A stretch of DNA of 64,000 nt from Hydractinia symbiolongicarpus (Eukaryota > Cnidaria > Hydrozoa > Anthoathecata > Hydractiniidae). The stretch covers positions 4,712,001 to 4,776,000 of the forward strand of contig NC_079886.1 of NCBI RefSeq assembly GCF_029227915.1. Direction: 5' to 3'. Positions 14,415-25,507 of the stretch are shown piece after piece. Position numbers and translations under genes: made by a program. Under the pieces are notes generated by a model. That model ran no database searches. It had not been told where the DNA came from and worked only from the letters and a program-made list of their open reading frames with translations. Position 1 is the first letter of the stretch. Every line of letters begins with the position of its first letter.

Positions 14415-15160
14415 TTTTTCTGATACTACTAAGTTGCATCGCTATTAACAGTGAAATGATTGAGTGTGGGACTTAATTGAACTGATTTTGGACTTTCACC
14501 TTATAAATGTGATAAATGAGACAATTAAACTTCAAGATGTAACATTCTTCTTAATTTGACATGATTGCTTGAACTCAGCGATTACACTGGGCGCTGTGGT
14601 AGCGCTTTATTTAAAAATTTAGATAATTAACTCATTTTTTTCTGTGGGACCAACACTAGTCGTTAGCGCGCGGTAAAGAAATAGAGACAGTTTTAAAAAC
14701 CACATTCCATTGACTTTCTAACGGTGTCAGTCCGTTTGAGTTACAACAGTTGGGTCACATTTTCGTACCAACATGTATTTAGCTATATTTTTCTGATACT
14801 ACTAAGTTGCATCGCTATTAACAGTGAAATGATTGAGTGTGGGACTTAATTGAACTGATTTTGGACTTTCACCTTATAAATGTGATAAATGAGACAATTA
14901 AACTTCAAGATGTAACATTCTTCTTAATTTGACATGATTGCTTGAACTCAGCGATTACACTGGGCGCTGTGGTAGCGCTTTATTTAAAAATTTAGATAAT
15001 TAACTCATTTTTTTCTGTGGGACCAACACTAGTCGTTAGCGCGCGGTAAAGAAATAGAGACAGTTTTAAAAACCACATTCCATTGACTTTCTAACGGTGT
15101 CAGTCCGTTTGAGTTACAACAGTTGGGTCACATTTTCGTACCAACATGTATTTAGCTATA
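14415..15160. repeat. Single-monomer tandem duplication (2 x 373 bp)
   Basis: Two adjacent 373-bp monomers, about 14415-14787 and 14788-15160, are practically identical. They share rare variants such as tgattgagtgtgggac, agcgcgcggtaaag and ttagataattaactc. This is the smallest recent duplication step visible in the window. Confidence 0.8.
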
Positions 15161-18100
15161 TTTTTCTGACACTACTAGGTTACATCGCTTTTAACAGTGA
15201 AACGATTAATTGTGGGACTTAACTGAACTGATTTTGGACTGTGACCTTATAAATGTGATAAATGAGTCAATTGGACTCCAAGAAATAACATTCTTCTTAA
15301 ATTAGCATGATTGCCGGAACTCAGTGATTACACTGGGCGCTGTGGTAGCGCTTCATTTAAAAATGTATATAAATAAGTCATTTTTACTGTGGGACCAATC
15401 CTAGCCGTTAGCACGCGCTGAAGAAATTAAGACAGTTTCAAAAACTACATTTCATTAACTTTCTAGTGGTATCAACCCGTTAGAGTAAGAACGGCCGCGT
15501 CACATATACGTACCAACATGTATTTAGTGATATTTTTCAGAAATTACTAAGTTGTATGGCTTTTAACAGTGAGTCGATTGACTGTGGGACTTAATTGAAC
15601 TGATTTTGGACTGTCACCTTACAAATGTGATAAATGAGACAATTGGATTCCAAGAAATAACATTCTTCTTAAATTGGCATGATTGCCGGAACTCAGCGAT
15701 TACACTGGGCGCTGTGGTAGCGCTTTATTTAAAAATTTAGATAAATAACTCATTTTTTTCTGTGGCACCAATCCCAGCCGTTATCGCACCCTAAAGAAAT
15801 AGAGACAGTTTTAAAAACTACATTTCATTGACTTTCCAAAGGTATCAGTTCGTTTCAGTTACAACGGTTGCGTCACAAATTCGTACCAACATGTATTTAG
15901 CGATATTTTTCTGATATTACTAAGTTGCATCGCTTTTAATAGTGAAACAATTGACTGTGGGACTTAATTGAACTGATTTTGCACTTTAACCTTATGAATG
16001 TGATAAAGGAGACAATTAAACTTCAAGATGTAACATTCTTCTTAATTTGACATGATTGCTTGAACTCAGCGATTACACTGGGCGCTGTGGTAGCGCTTTA
16101 TTTAAAAATTTAGAAAAATAACTCATTTTTTTCTGTGGGACCAAAACAAGTCGTTAGCGCGCGCTAACGAAATAGAGACAGTTTCAAAAACTACATTCCA
16201 TTGACTTTCTAACGGTGTCAGTCCGTTTGAGTTACAACGGTTGGGTCACATTTTCGTACCAACATGTATTTAGCGATATTTTTCTGAAACTACTAGGTTG
16301 CATCGCTTTTAACAGTGAATCGATTGACTGTGGGGCTTAATTGAACTGATTTTGGACTGTCACCTTACAAATGTGATAAATGAGACAATTGGACTCCAAG
16401 AAATAACATTCTTCTTAAATTGGCATGATTGCCGGAACTCACCGATTACACTAGGTGCTGTGGTAGCGCTTCATTTAAAAATGTAGATAAATAAGTCATT
16501 TTTTACTGTGGCACCAATCCCAGCCGTTATCGCACCCTAAAGAAATAGAGACAGTTTTAAAAACTACATTTCATTGACTTTCCAACGGTATCAGTTCGTT
16601 TCAGTTACAACTGTTGCGTCACAAATTCGTACCAACATGTATTTAGCGATATTTTTCTGATACTACTAAGTTGCATCGCCTTTAACAGTGAAACAATTGA
16701 CTGTGGGACTTCATTGAACTGATTTTGCACTTTAACCTTATGAATGTGATAAATGAGACAATTAAACTTCAAGATGTAACATTCTTCTTAATTTGACATG
16801 ATTGCTTGAACTCAGCGATTACACTGGGCGCTGTAGTAGCGCTTTATTTAAAAATTTAGATAAATATCTCCTTTTTTTCTGTTGGACCAACACTAGTCGT
16901 TAGCGCGCGCTAAAGAAATAGAGACAGTTTCAAAAACTACATTCCATTGACTTTCTAACGGTGTCAGTCCGTTTGAGTTACAACGGTTGGGTCACATTTT
17001 CGTACCAACATGTATTTAGCGATATTTTTCTGAAACTACTAGGTTACATCGCTTTTACCAGTGAAACGATTGACTGTGGGACTTAACTAAACTGATTTTG
17101 AACTGTGACCCTATAAGTGTGATAAATGAGACAATTGGACTCCAAGAAATAACATTCTTCTTAAATTGGCATGATTGCCGGAACTCAGTGTTTACACTGG
17201 GCGCTGTGGTAGCGCTTCATTTGAAAATGTAGATAAATAAGTCATTTTTTATTGTGGGACCAATCCTAGCCGTTATCGCGCGCTGAAGAAATAGAGAAAG
17301 TTTCAGAAACTACATTTCATTGACTTTCTAACGGTATCAGTCCGTTTCAGTTACAACGGTTGCGTCACATATTTGTACCAACATGTATTTAGCGATATTT
17401 TTCTGATACTACTAAGTTGCATCGCTATTAACAGTGAAATGATTGACTGTGGGACTTAATTGTACTGATTTTGGACTTTCACCTTATAAATGTGATAAAT
17501 GAGACAATTGGATTCCAAGAAATAACATTCTTCTTAATTTGACATGATAGCTTGAACTCAGCGATTACACTGGGCGCTGTGGTAGCGCTTTATTTAAAAA
17601 TTTAGATAAATAACTCATTTTTTTCTGTGGGACCAAAACAAGTCGTTAGCGCGCGCTAAAGAAATAGAGACAGTTTCAAAATTTACATTCCATTGACTTT
17701 CTAACGGTGTCAATCCGTTTGAGTTACAACTGTTGGGTCAAATTTCCGTACCAACATGTATTTAGCAATATTTTTCTGATACTACTAGGTTGCATCGCTT
17801 TTAACAGTGAAACGATTGACTGTGGGACTTAATTGAACTGATTTTGGACTTTGAGCTGATCAATGTGATAAATGAGTCAATTGGACTCCAAGAAATAACA
17901 TTCTTCTTAAATTAGCATGATTGCCGGAACTCAGCTATTACACTGGGCGCTGTGGTAGCGCTTCATTTAAAAATGTATATAAATAAGTCATTTTTACTGT
18001 GGGACCAATCCTAGCCGTTAGCGCGCGCTGAAGAAATTAAGACAGTTTCAAAAACTACATTTCATTAACTTTCTAGTGGTACCAACCCGTTAGAGTTAGA

Positions 18101-19178
18101 ACGGCCGTGTCACATATACGTACCAACATGTATTTAGTGATATCTTTCAGAAATTACTAAGTTGTATGGCTTTTAACATTGAAACGATTGACTGTGGGAC
18201 TTAATTGAACTGATTTTGGACTTTGACCTGATCAATGTGATAAATGAGACAATTGGATTCCAAGAAACAACATTCTTCTTAATTTAACATGATTGCCGGA
18301 ACTTAGCGACTACACTGGCCTCTGTGATAGCGCTTCATTTAAAAATGTAGATAAATAAGTCATTTTTTTCTGTGGCACCAATCCCAGCCATTATCGCACC
18401 CTGAAGAAATAGAGACAGTTTTAAAAACTACATTTCATTGACTTTCAAACGGTATCAGTTCGTTTCAGTTACAACGGTTGCGACACAAATTCGTACCAAC
18501 ATGTATTTAGCGATATTTTTCTGATATTACTAAGTTACATCGCTTTTAACAGTGAAACAATTGACTGTGGGACTTAATTGAACTGATTTTGCACTTTAAC
18601 CTTATTAATGTGATAATTGATATAATTGAACTTCAAGAAGTAACATTCTTCTTAATTTGACATGATTGCTTGAACTCAGCGATTACACTGGGCGCTGTGG
18701 TAGCGCTTTATTTAAAAATGTAGATAAATAACTCATTTTTTACTGTGGGACAAATGCTAGTCGTTAGCGCGCGCTAACGAAATAGAGATAGTTTCAAAAA
18801 CTACATTCCATTGACTTTCTAACGGTGTCAGTCCCTTTGAGTAACAACGGTGGGGTCACATTTTCGTACCAACATGTATTTAGCGACACTTTTTTGATAT
18901 TACTACGTTGCATCGCTCTAACAGTAAAACGGTTGACTGTGGGACTTAATTGAATGATTTTGGACTTTAACTTTGTAAATGTGATAATTGAGACAATTAA
19001 AAAAAGCTACATTTCATAGACCTTCTAACGGTATCAGTCCGTTTTAGTTACAACGGTTTTCTCACATATTCGTACCAACATGTATTTAGCGATGTTTTTC
19101 TGATACTACTAAGTTGCATCGCTATTAACAGTGAAATGATTGACTGTGGGACTTAATTGAACTGATTTTGCACTTTAA
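15161..19178. repeat. Satellite block of full-length units up to the MITE
   Basis: Anchors from 15517 to 18873 are spaced 372-373 bp, with one 206-bp short unit ending at 19079. Early type B units (cggccg, tagtgatatt) appear at 15517 and 18127. The block ends at a TTAA (19175-19178) where the MITE inserted into gcactTTAAcctta of a monomer. No gene is visible. Confidence 0.9.
19175..19178. repeat. Left TTAA target-site duplication of the MITE
   Basis: TTAA at 19175-19178 is repeated at 19931-19934. Removing 19179-19934 restores an ordinary satellite sequence, gcactttaaccttatg, with no loss of target bases. A precise TTAA duplication is the hallmark of piggyBac-superfamily insertion. Confidence 0.9.
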
Positions 19179-19195
19179 ACCTATTCGGTCCGGGG
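19179..19195 (+). repeat. Left terminal inverted repeat of MITE
   Basis: The 17-bp sequence acctattcggtccgggg is the reverse complement of 19914-19930 except at its first base. It directly abuts TTAA. The leading A instead of C is probably a point mutation of the usual piggyBac CCC end. Confidence 0.88.
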
Positions 19196-19200
19196 GGGGT

Positions 19201-19223
19201 GGGGGGGCGGATTCCGCCCCCCC
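19201..19223. repeat. Left subterminal G7/C7 palindrome
   Basis: Seven G, then cgga, one central T, then tccg and seven C form an inverted repeat with 11-bp arms around a single central base. The run of G at 19192-19199 followed by T and seven more G also makes a quadruplex-capable tract. The palindrome is repeated in inverted orientation at the right end, so it belongs to the element's ends and not to the target. Confidence 0.85.
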
Positions 19224-19540
19224 TGACGGCTTTTTTTAATAACACCTGATTGCTTTGTTATATGGCTATGATACTTACTGAGTTTCAACATGTATTTATT
19301 AGACACCTGCATGCTAATTTTTTAGGTCCCATACCTTTCAGAGGCTTTGATATTGACCATTACTCGAAACTACCCCTAAAAATCTCTATGAAATCCTTAT
19401 AATGGGGAAAATATAATAACTCCTGTTAGGATTATCCTTAGAACTTTAAACTTGCAACATAACTTTTTTTCATCAAGAAGAATCATTTTGAATAATTTGA
19501 ACACGTGACTAATCCGATTTTCCGATTTTGTCGGATTTTA

Positions 19541-19571
19541 CCCGAAAATCGAAAAAAAACGGATTTTCGGG
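19541..19571. repeat. Internal hairpin of the MITE
   Basis: cccgaaaatc at 19541-19550 and gattttcggg at 19562-19571 are perfect reverse complements separated by 11 bases. The flanks hold further ccgattt and gcaattttt short repeats. The role is unknown; such internal palindromes are common in MITEs. Confidence 0.75.
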
Positions 19572-19861
19572 CAATTTTTGGCAATTTTTCATCCGATCCA
19601 TGTAAAAACCGGAAAATATGTTAAATAACTTTTATTTAGCTTTCAGAAACTTCAAACAGAATGTGAAAATTCGCTCAAGAACAAAAGTAATTATATTTTA
19701 AGCAGATAGTGGCATTTTTAACAATTTTCAAGCTTTTGATGACGTCACAGAAAATGTGCTAACGCAAGCAAATTTTCTTGCCGCCATTGTGTTCCATTTA
19801 TGACGTACTATAAGTGTGTCGAGTTTGATTCAATTTGAACAACCCTATGAAAAGTTATTAA

Positions 19862-19890
19862 GGGGGGGCGGAATCCGCCCCCCCCCCCCC
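19862..19890. repeat. Right subterminal G7/C13 palindrome
   Basis: Seven G, cgga, a central A, tccg and a run of 13 C. The first 23 bases are the inverted counterpart of 19201-19223. The C run is longer than the arm needs, which suggests homopolymer expansion. A 23-base spacer separates it from the right terminal repeat; at the left end that spacer is reduced to a few bases. Confidence 0.85.
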
Positions 19891-19913
19891 ACAGTCATAG
19901 TATGTTCGAAAAA

Positions 19914-19930
19914 CCCCGGACCGAATAGGG
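19914..19930 (-). repeat. Right terminal inverted repeat of MITE
   Basis: ccccggaccgaataggg pairs with the left end over 16 of 17 bases and is followed at once by TTAA at 19931-19934, the second copy of the target duplication. Confidence 0.88.
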
Positions 19931-21317
19931 TTAACCTTATGAATGTGATAATTGAGACAATTGAACTTCAAGAAGTATCATTCTTCTTAATTTGACATGA
20001 TTGCTTGAACTCAGCGATTACACTGGGCGCTGTGGTAGCGCTTCATTTAAATATGTAAATAAGTCATTTTTTACTGTGGGACCAATCCTAGCCGTTATCG
20101 CGCACTGAAGAAATAGAGACAGTTTCAGAAAGTACATTTCATTGACTTTCTAACGGTATCAGTCCGTTTCAGTTACAACGGTTGCGTCACATATTCGTAC
20201 CAACATGTATTTAGCGATATTTTTCTGATACTACTAGGTTGCATCGCATTAACAGTGAAACGGTTGACTGTGGGACTTAATTGAAAGTTTTTGGACTGTG
20301 ACCTTATAAGTTTGATAAATGAGACAATTGGACTCCAAGAAATAACATTCTTCTTAAATTGGCATGATTGCCGGAACTCAGCGATTACACTGGGCGCTGT
20401 GGTAGCGCTTCATTTAAATATGTAAATAAGTCATTTCTTACTGTGGGACCAATCCTAGCCGTTATCGCGCACTGAAGAAATAGAGACAGTTTCAGAAACT
20501 ACATTTCATTGACTTTCTAACGGTATCAGTCCGTTTCAGTTACAACGGTTGCGTCACATATTCGTACCAACATGTATTTAGCGATATTTTTCTGATACTA
20601 CTAGGTTGCATCGCATTAACAGTGAAACGGTTGACTGTGGGACTTAATTGAATGTTTTTGTACTTTAACTTTGTAAATGTGATAATTGAAACAAATGACA
20701 AAAACTACATTCCATTGACTTTCTAACGGTATCAGTCCGTTTCAGTTAAAAAGGTTGCGTCACATATTCGTACCAACATGTATTTAGCGATGTTTTTCTG
20801 ATACTACTAAGTTCCATCGCTATTAACAGTGCAATGATTGACTGATGGACTTAATAGAACTGATATTTGAATTTCACCTTATAAATGCGATAAATGAGAC
20901 AATTGGATTCCAAGAAACAACATTCTTCTTAATTTGACATGATTGCCGGAACTTAGCGATTACACTGGCCTCTGTGGTAGCGCTTCATTTAAAAATTTAG
21001 ATAAAAAAGTCATCTTTTACTGCGGGACCAATCCTAGCTGTTAGCGCGCGCTGAAGAATTAGAGATAGTTTCAAAAATTACATTTCATTGCCTTTCTAAC
21101 GGTATCAGTCCGTTTCAGTTACAACGGTTGCGTCACATATTCGTACCAACATGTATTTAGCGATATTTTTCTGATACTACTAAGTTGCATCGCTATTACC
21201 AGTGAAGTGATTGACTGTGGGACTTAATTGAACTGATTTTGGACTTTCACCTTATAAATGTGATAAATGAGACAATTGGATTCCAAGAAATAACATTCTT
21301 CTTAATTTGACATGATT
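19931..21317. repeat. Satellite segment between the two transposons
   Basis: Anchors at 20204, 20571, 20777 (short unit) and 21150. The units at 20204 and 20571 share a shortened catttaaatatgtaaataag and are 367 bp apart, a small tandem duplication of about 20030-20396 and 20397-20763. Once the 752-bp MITE and its 4-bp duplication are removed, the interrupted unit measures 369 bp. That is the expected length, given the 4-6 bases missing from this variant. No gene is visible. Confidence 0.9.
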
Positions 21318-21700
21318 ATTTTTTTATTAATTAATTTATTTATAGTTGACAAATTTACAATAAAATGTAGCTCTGAGGCTAATTAAAGTCAACTTTAAAA
21401 ACATTAAAAACAATAAATAACTGAATATAAAAAATCTATAAGGAATACCGTATATACCATTTTTTTTTTAAGTATTTTAAATAATATAAATAATATGTCA
21501 AAAATATGTCAAGGCTATGTAGTGGTGGTTCCAGGAACTCAGTCAAACTTCCCAGGCAGGGGTCGAGAGAAAATAATATACAACCAGATAATAAGGCTAG
21601 AATATTCTCATATGATACCACCCCACCTAAACCGTCGCACCGCAAGACATGTTTAACTGAGTTCCCGCTCCACAACTGGCAAAGGAAGACAACGGGGAAA
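21318..21700 (-). other. 3' UTR and A/T-rich tail of the LINE
   Basis: This is non-coding sequence downstream of the RT stop codon. On the minus strand it ends in taaataaattaattaataa followed by a short A run next to the satellite target. Repetitive TAAA/TTAA-like tails instead of a long poly(A) are typical of CR1- and Jockey-like elements. A poly-A/T tract lies at 21461-21471. Short plus- and minus-strand frames here do not correspond to any recognisable protein. Confidence 0.75.
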
Positions 21701-23539
21701 CTAAAGAAAACCTAATTCAGGTATAAAAGTTTTGCATATTTTGCAAGGACAATGGTTTGGAATCCAGTTTCCTATTTTGTTTCTAAACTCAATTAAAGTA
21801 CCAGCGTTCCGATACTCTTTAGGCAAAGAGTTCCAAAGCTTTAACCCAACATTAGACAGTGTTTTGATCCCATATCTCACTGAAAATATTTTGTTACTCT
21901 TAAGTTTGTCCTTCCTCAAATTATACACTGGTTCAGGAAAAATAAAAATTTCATTCAACATTTCTGGACCTGTTTTTGTTTTAGCTTTATACAGCTCAGT
22001 AACAAGGATGCGTAAGTTCGTTTGGTGAATTGTAACGCTCCCATTTTTTGATAAAAGCTCTTCAAATGAGGATTGATAGTCTTGATAGATAATTCTTAGT
22101 GCTCTTTCATGTATATGGTTTATCCTATTGTTGAATTTACGACTGTGAAACATCCATACTAATGGACAGTACGAAAAATGACTAGTGACAAAAGCATTAA
22201 TAATCAGCTTTCGCTGGTCTAATGTCATGAAGGAAGATAACCTTGCAAGCGCACTAACTTTCTGGCCTGCCTTGTTACAGAGCTGATTAACATGTTCCTC
22301 GAAAGAAAGTTTGTGGTCTATGGTTATACCAAGCAGTTTCTCAGTTTGAGAATTGTTTAGAAGTTCATCACAAACTTTTAATCGTACATCAGTTTTGTTA
22401 GTAAAAAAATGTGATTTTTCTGGGTTGGCTTTCATACCGTTATTTTCAAACCAAGTAAATATTATAATTGCTGCATATTCAATCTTTTCAATAACTTCGT
22501 TGATATTCTTTCCTATTGAAAATGGGGTTGTATCATCAGCATAGTTGACAATGTCCATATATGGGACAAAAAGGAAAAGGTCGCATAAAAATATATTGAA
22601 AAGCAAAGGACCCAAAATTGATCCTTGCAGTACGCCGTATTTTATTTTTTTCCATGTACTATAATTGTTATTTATACGCACTCGCTGTTTCCTGTCAATT
22701 AGGTACGATTTTATAAACAGCAAAGAGTTCATATCAAAGCCATATGCATGAAGTTTTGCTAGTAATAGCTCGTGTGGTATGCAGTCAAATGCCTTAGACA
22801 AATCAGTTAAAAGCGCTCCAAATGTGCCACCTTTGTCAAGACTGTTTTTCCATTTTTCAATCATACTTATGAGGCATTGTTGTGAACTGTGCCCCTTGCG
22901 AAAACCAAATTGAAGTTTCGAAAATAATGGCTCGAAGAAGGTATATTTGGTATATGAAGAAGGTATATTTGTATATATGAAGAAGGTATATTTGGTCATA
23001 CATGCATCTTTCATAGATTTTTGAGATGTTCGATAGGACGCTTACAGGTCTATAGTTCGCCTTTTCAGTGCGCAGTCCTTTTTTGTGTGTAGGAGTAAAA
23101 TCTGCGTTTTTTCAAAGATGTTGGAAATTCAGAACTTTTTAACGATTGATTAAAATTTTCAGTAATGAATTGGCTAAAAATATCACTGTTTTCTTTGATG
23201 ATGTTAGTAGGAATATCATCTTTTTGCTGCGCCTTTTTTGGATCAAGTTTTCGAATGTATTTTTCAACATCTTCAAATGCAGTTTGTTTAAAAGAAAATT
23301 TTGTGTTGCTTTTTGCGCTTTTTCTTATCTTTTCTACACTAGGATGAGATTTATATTTATATATTATCGAATTTATTTGATCTTTGGGTCTGTTTTCATT
23401 ACTTGAAGGTTGTATATTTGATGACTTTATGCCTAAATTTTCAACAACACTGCCAAAATAATTGTTGAATATTTCAGTAATATCTTTATCATGAGATATT
23501 GTAGTCCCATTTTCAACTAAGGTAATATTTTCACTTGTA
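21701..23539 (-). pseudogene. Reverse transcriptase domain of the LINE, frameshifted and 5'-truncated
   Basis: Three minus-strand frames together encode one RT. From about 23539 to 23107 an open frame without a start reads as the N-terminal RT region (NNYFGSVVENLG, then DIPTNIIKENSDIFSQF, ending FPTSLKK). A second frame, about 23112 to 22985, gives DFTPTHKKG and NYRPVSVLSNISKIYE. The third frame, to the stop at 21701, gives FGFRKG, motif A TDLSKAFD, motif B QGSILGPLLF, and the catalytic YADD at 22532-22543. It continues with KLLGITIDHKLSFEEHV and a C-terminal CPCKIC ending ELGFL. The longest ATG-initiated frame (437 codons, 21701-23014) starts at an out-of-frame Met, so its first 26 or so residues are not authentic. 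Motif B has GVLQG where GVPQG is usual. The catalytic residues remain, but no single product can be made. Confidence 0.88.
22934..22994. repeat. Three short direct repeats inside the RT gene
   Basis: gaagaaggtatatttg occurs at 22934, 22956 and 22979, a local triplication with 22-23 bp period. It lies just before the conserved EPLFSKLQFGF block. It coincides with the point where the upstream YRPVSVLSNISKIYE frame and the downstream frame part company, so this expansion is the likely cause of one frameshift. Confidence 0.8.
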
Positions 23540-25507
23540 ATTGCCGGAACTCAGTGATTACACTGGGCGCTGTGGTAGCGCTTCATTTAAAAATTTAGAT
23601 AAATAAGTCATTTTTTACTGCGGGACTAATCCTAGCTGTTAGCGCGCGCTGAAGAATTAGAGACAGTTTAAAAAACTACGTTTCATTGACTTCCTAACGG
23701 TATCAGTCCGTTTGAGTTTCAACGATTGGGTCACGTATTCGTACCAACATGTATTTAGCGATATTTTTTTGATATTACTAGGTTGCATTGCAATAACAGT
23801 GAAACGGTTGACTGTGGGACTTAATTGAATGATTTTGGACTTTAACTTTGTAAATGTGATAATTGAGACAATTGACAAAAACTACATTTCATTGACTTTC
23901 TAACGGTATCAGTCCGTTTCAGTTAAAAAGGTTGCGTCACATATTCGTACCAACATGTATTTAGCGATGTTTTTCTGATACTACTAAGTTCCATCGCTAT
24001 TAACAGTGCAATGATTGATTGATGGACTTAATTGAACTGATATTGGACTTTCACCTTATAAATGCGATAAATGAGACAATTGGATTCCAAGAAACAACAT
24101 TCTGCTTAATTTGACATGATTGCCGGAACTTAGCGATTACACTGGCCTCTGTGGTAGCGCTTCATTTAAAAATTTAGATAAATAAGTCATCTTTTACTGC
24201 GGGACCAATCCTAGCTGTTAGCGCGCGCTGAAGAAATAGAGACAGTTTCAAAAACTACATTTCATTGCCTTTCTAACGGTATCAGTCCGTTTGAGTTTCA
24301 ATGGTTGTGTCACGTATTCGCACCAACATGTACTTTGCGATATTTTTCTGATATTGCTAGGTTGCATCGCTTTTAACAGTGAAACGATTGACTGCGGGAT
24401 TTAATTGAACTGATTTTGGACTGTCACCTTACAAATGTGATAAATGAGACAATTGGACTCCAAGAAATAACATTCTTCTTAAATTGCATGATTGCCGGAA
24501 CTCACGGATTACACTGGGTGCTGTGGTAGCGCTTCATTTAAAAATGTAGATAAATAAGTCATTTTTTACTGCGGGACTAATCCTAGCTGTTAGCGCGCGC
24601 TGAAGAATTAGAGACAGTTTAAAAAACTACGTTTCATTGACTTCCTAACGGTATCAGTCCGTTTGAGTTTCAATGGTTGTGTCACGTATTCGCACCAACA
24701 TGTACTTTGCGATATTTTTCTGATATTGCTAGGTTGCATCGCTTTTAACAGTGAAACGATTGACTGCGGGATTTAATTGAACTGATTTTGGACTGTCACC
24801 TTACAAATGTGATAAATGAGACAATTGGACTCCAAGAAATAACATTCTTCTTAAATTGCATGATTGCCGGAACTCACGGATTACACTGGGTGCTGTGGTA
24901 GCGCTTCATTTAAAAATGTAGATAAATAAGTCATTTTTTACTGTGACACCAATCCCAGCCGTTATCGCACCCTGAAGAAATAGAGACAGTTTTAAAAACA
25001 ACTTTCCACTGACTTTCTAACGGTATCAGTTCGTTTCAGTTACAACGGTTGCGTCACAAATTCGTACCAACATGTATTTAGCGATATTTTTCTGATATTA
25101 CTAAGTTGCATCGCTTTTAACAGTGAAACAATTGACTGTGGGACTTAATTGAACTGATTTTGGACTTTCACCTTATAAATGTGATAAATGAGACAATTGG
25201 ATTCCAAGAAATAACATTCTTCTTAATTTGACATGATTGCCGGGACTCAGCGATTACACTGGGCGCTGTGGTAGCGCTTCATTTAAAAATGTAGATAAAT
25301 AAGTCATTTTTTACTGTGGGACCAATGCTAGTCGTTAGCGCGCGCTAAAGAAATAGAGACGGTTTCAAAAACTACATTCCATTGACTTTCTAACGGTGTC
25401 AGTCCGTTTGAGTTACAACAGTTGGGTCACATTTTCGTACCAACATGTATTTAGCTATATATTTGTGACACTACTAGGTTACATCGCTTTTAACAGTGAA
25501 ACGATTG
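23540..25507. repeat. Satellite following the LINE, with two single-unit duplications
   Basis: Anchors at 23748, 23954 (short), 24327, 24699, 25071 and 25444. The units at 24327 and 24699 share cgcaccaacatgtacttt and gatattgctagg, and form a 372-bp tandem duplication. A 373-bp duplication of a unit with agctatatatttgtgacac (25444 and 25817) starts near 25146 and runs into the next block. No gene is visible; a minus-strand frame of 73 codons at 23657-23878 is satellite sequence. Confidence 0.9.

Larger units (their letters stand above)
19179..19930. mobile_element. piggyBac-type non-autonomous DNA transposon (MITE), 752 bp
   Basis: A 752-bp insertion interrupts a satellite monomer. It is flanked by TTAA on both sides and ends in 17-bp inverted repeats (19179-19195 and 19914-19930) that differ only at the outermost base (A on the left, C expected from the right). 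Just inside each end lies a G/C-rich palindrome. The interior, about 19225-19860, is AT-rich, has no ORF worth reporting and contains a perfect 10-bp stem hairpin. Lacking a transposase, it would depend on an autonomous piggyBac relative for mobility. The superfamily call rests on the TTAA duplication and CCC/GGG termini known for piggyBac. I do not recognise the specific family. Confidence 0.85.
21318..23539 (-). mobile_element. 5'-truncated non-LTR retrotransposon (LINE, Jockey/CR1-like RT family)
   Basis: A 2222-bp insertion on the minus strand splits a monomer between gacatgatt (left) and attgccgg (right). Subtracting 2225 bp from the anchor distance 21150-23748 gives exactly 373. The insertion is therefore clean, with ATT as a possible 3-bp target duplication. 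Reading on the minus strand, it begins inside the N-terminal part of the reverse transcriptase domain, continues to the natural RT C-terminus at 21701, then a 3' UTR and an A/T-rich tail. No endonuclease or ORF1 is present, as expected for 5' truncation during target-primed reverse transcription. The RT carries frameshifts, so the copy is dead. Protein features resemble the widespread animal family ending in CPCxxC...GFL. The clade name is a judgement from memory of family features. Confidence 0.88.

Noticed and set aside
19179-19930. Possible Tc1/mariner MITE with TA duplication
   Set aside because: Flanks support a full TTAA duplication, and the CCC-type inverted ends fit piggyBac better.
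21436-22544. Other short frames over the LINE 3' half (21436-21675, 21506-21715, 21732-22028, 22353-22544)
   Set aside because: They are antisense to the RT or lie in the 3' UTR, with no family resemblance.
23146-23406. Plus-strand frames of 60-86 codons opposite the RT
   Set aside because: They are antisense shadows of the N-terminal RT reading on the minus strand, which shows clear RT family sequence.
23657-23878. 73-codon minus-strand open frame
   Set aside because: It is satellite sequence spanning a full-unit/short-unit junction. It is open by chance and is not kept in other copies.
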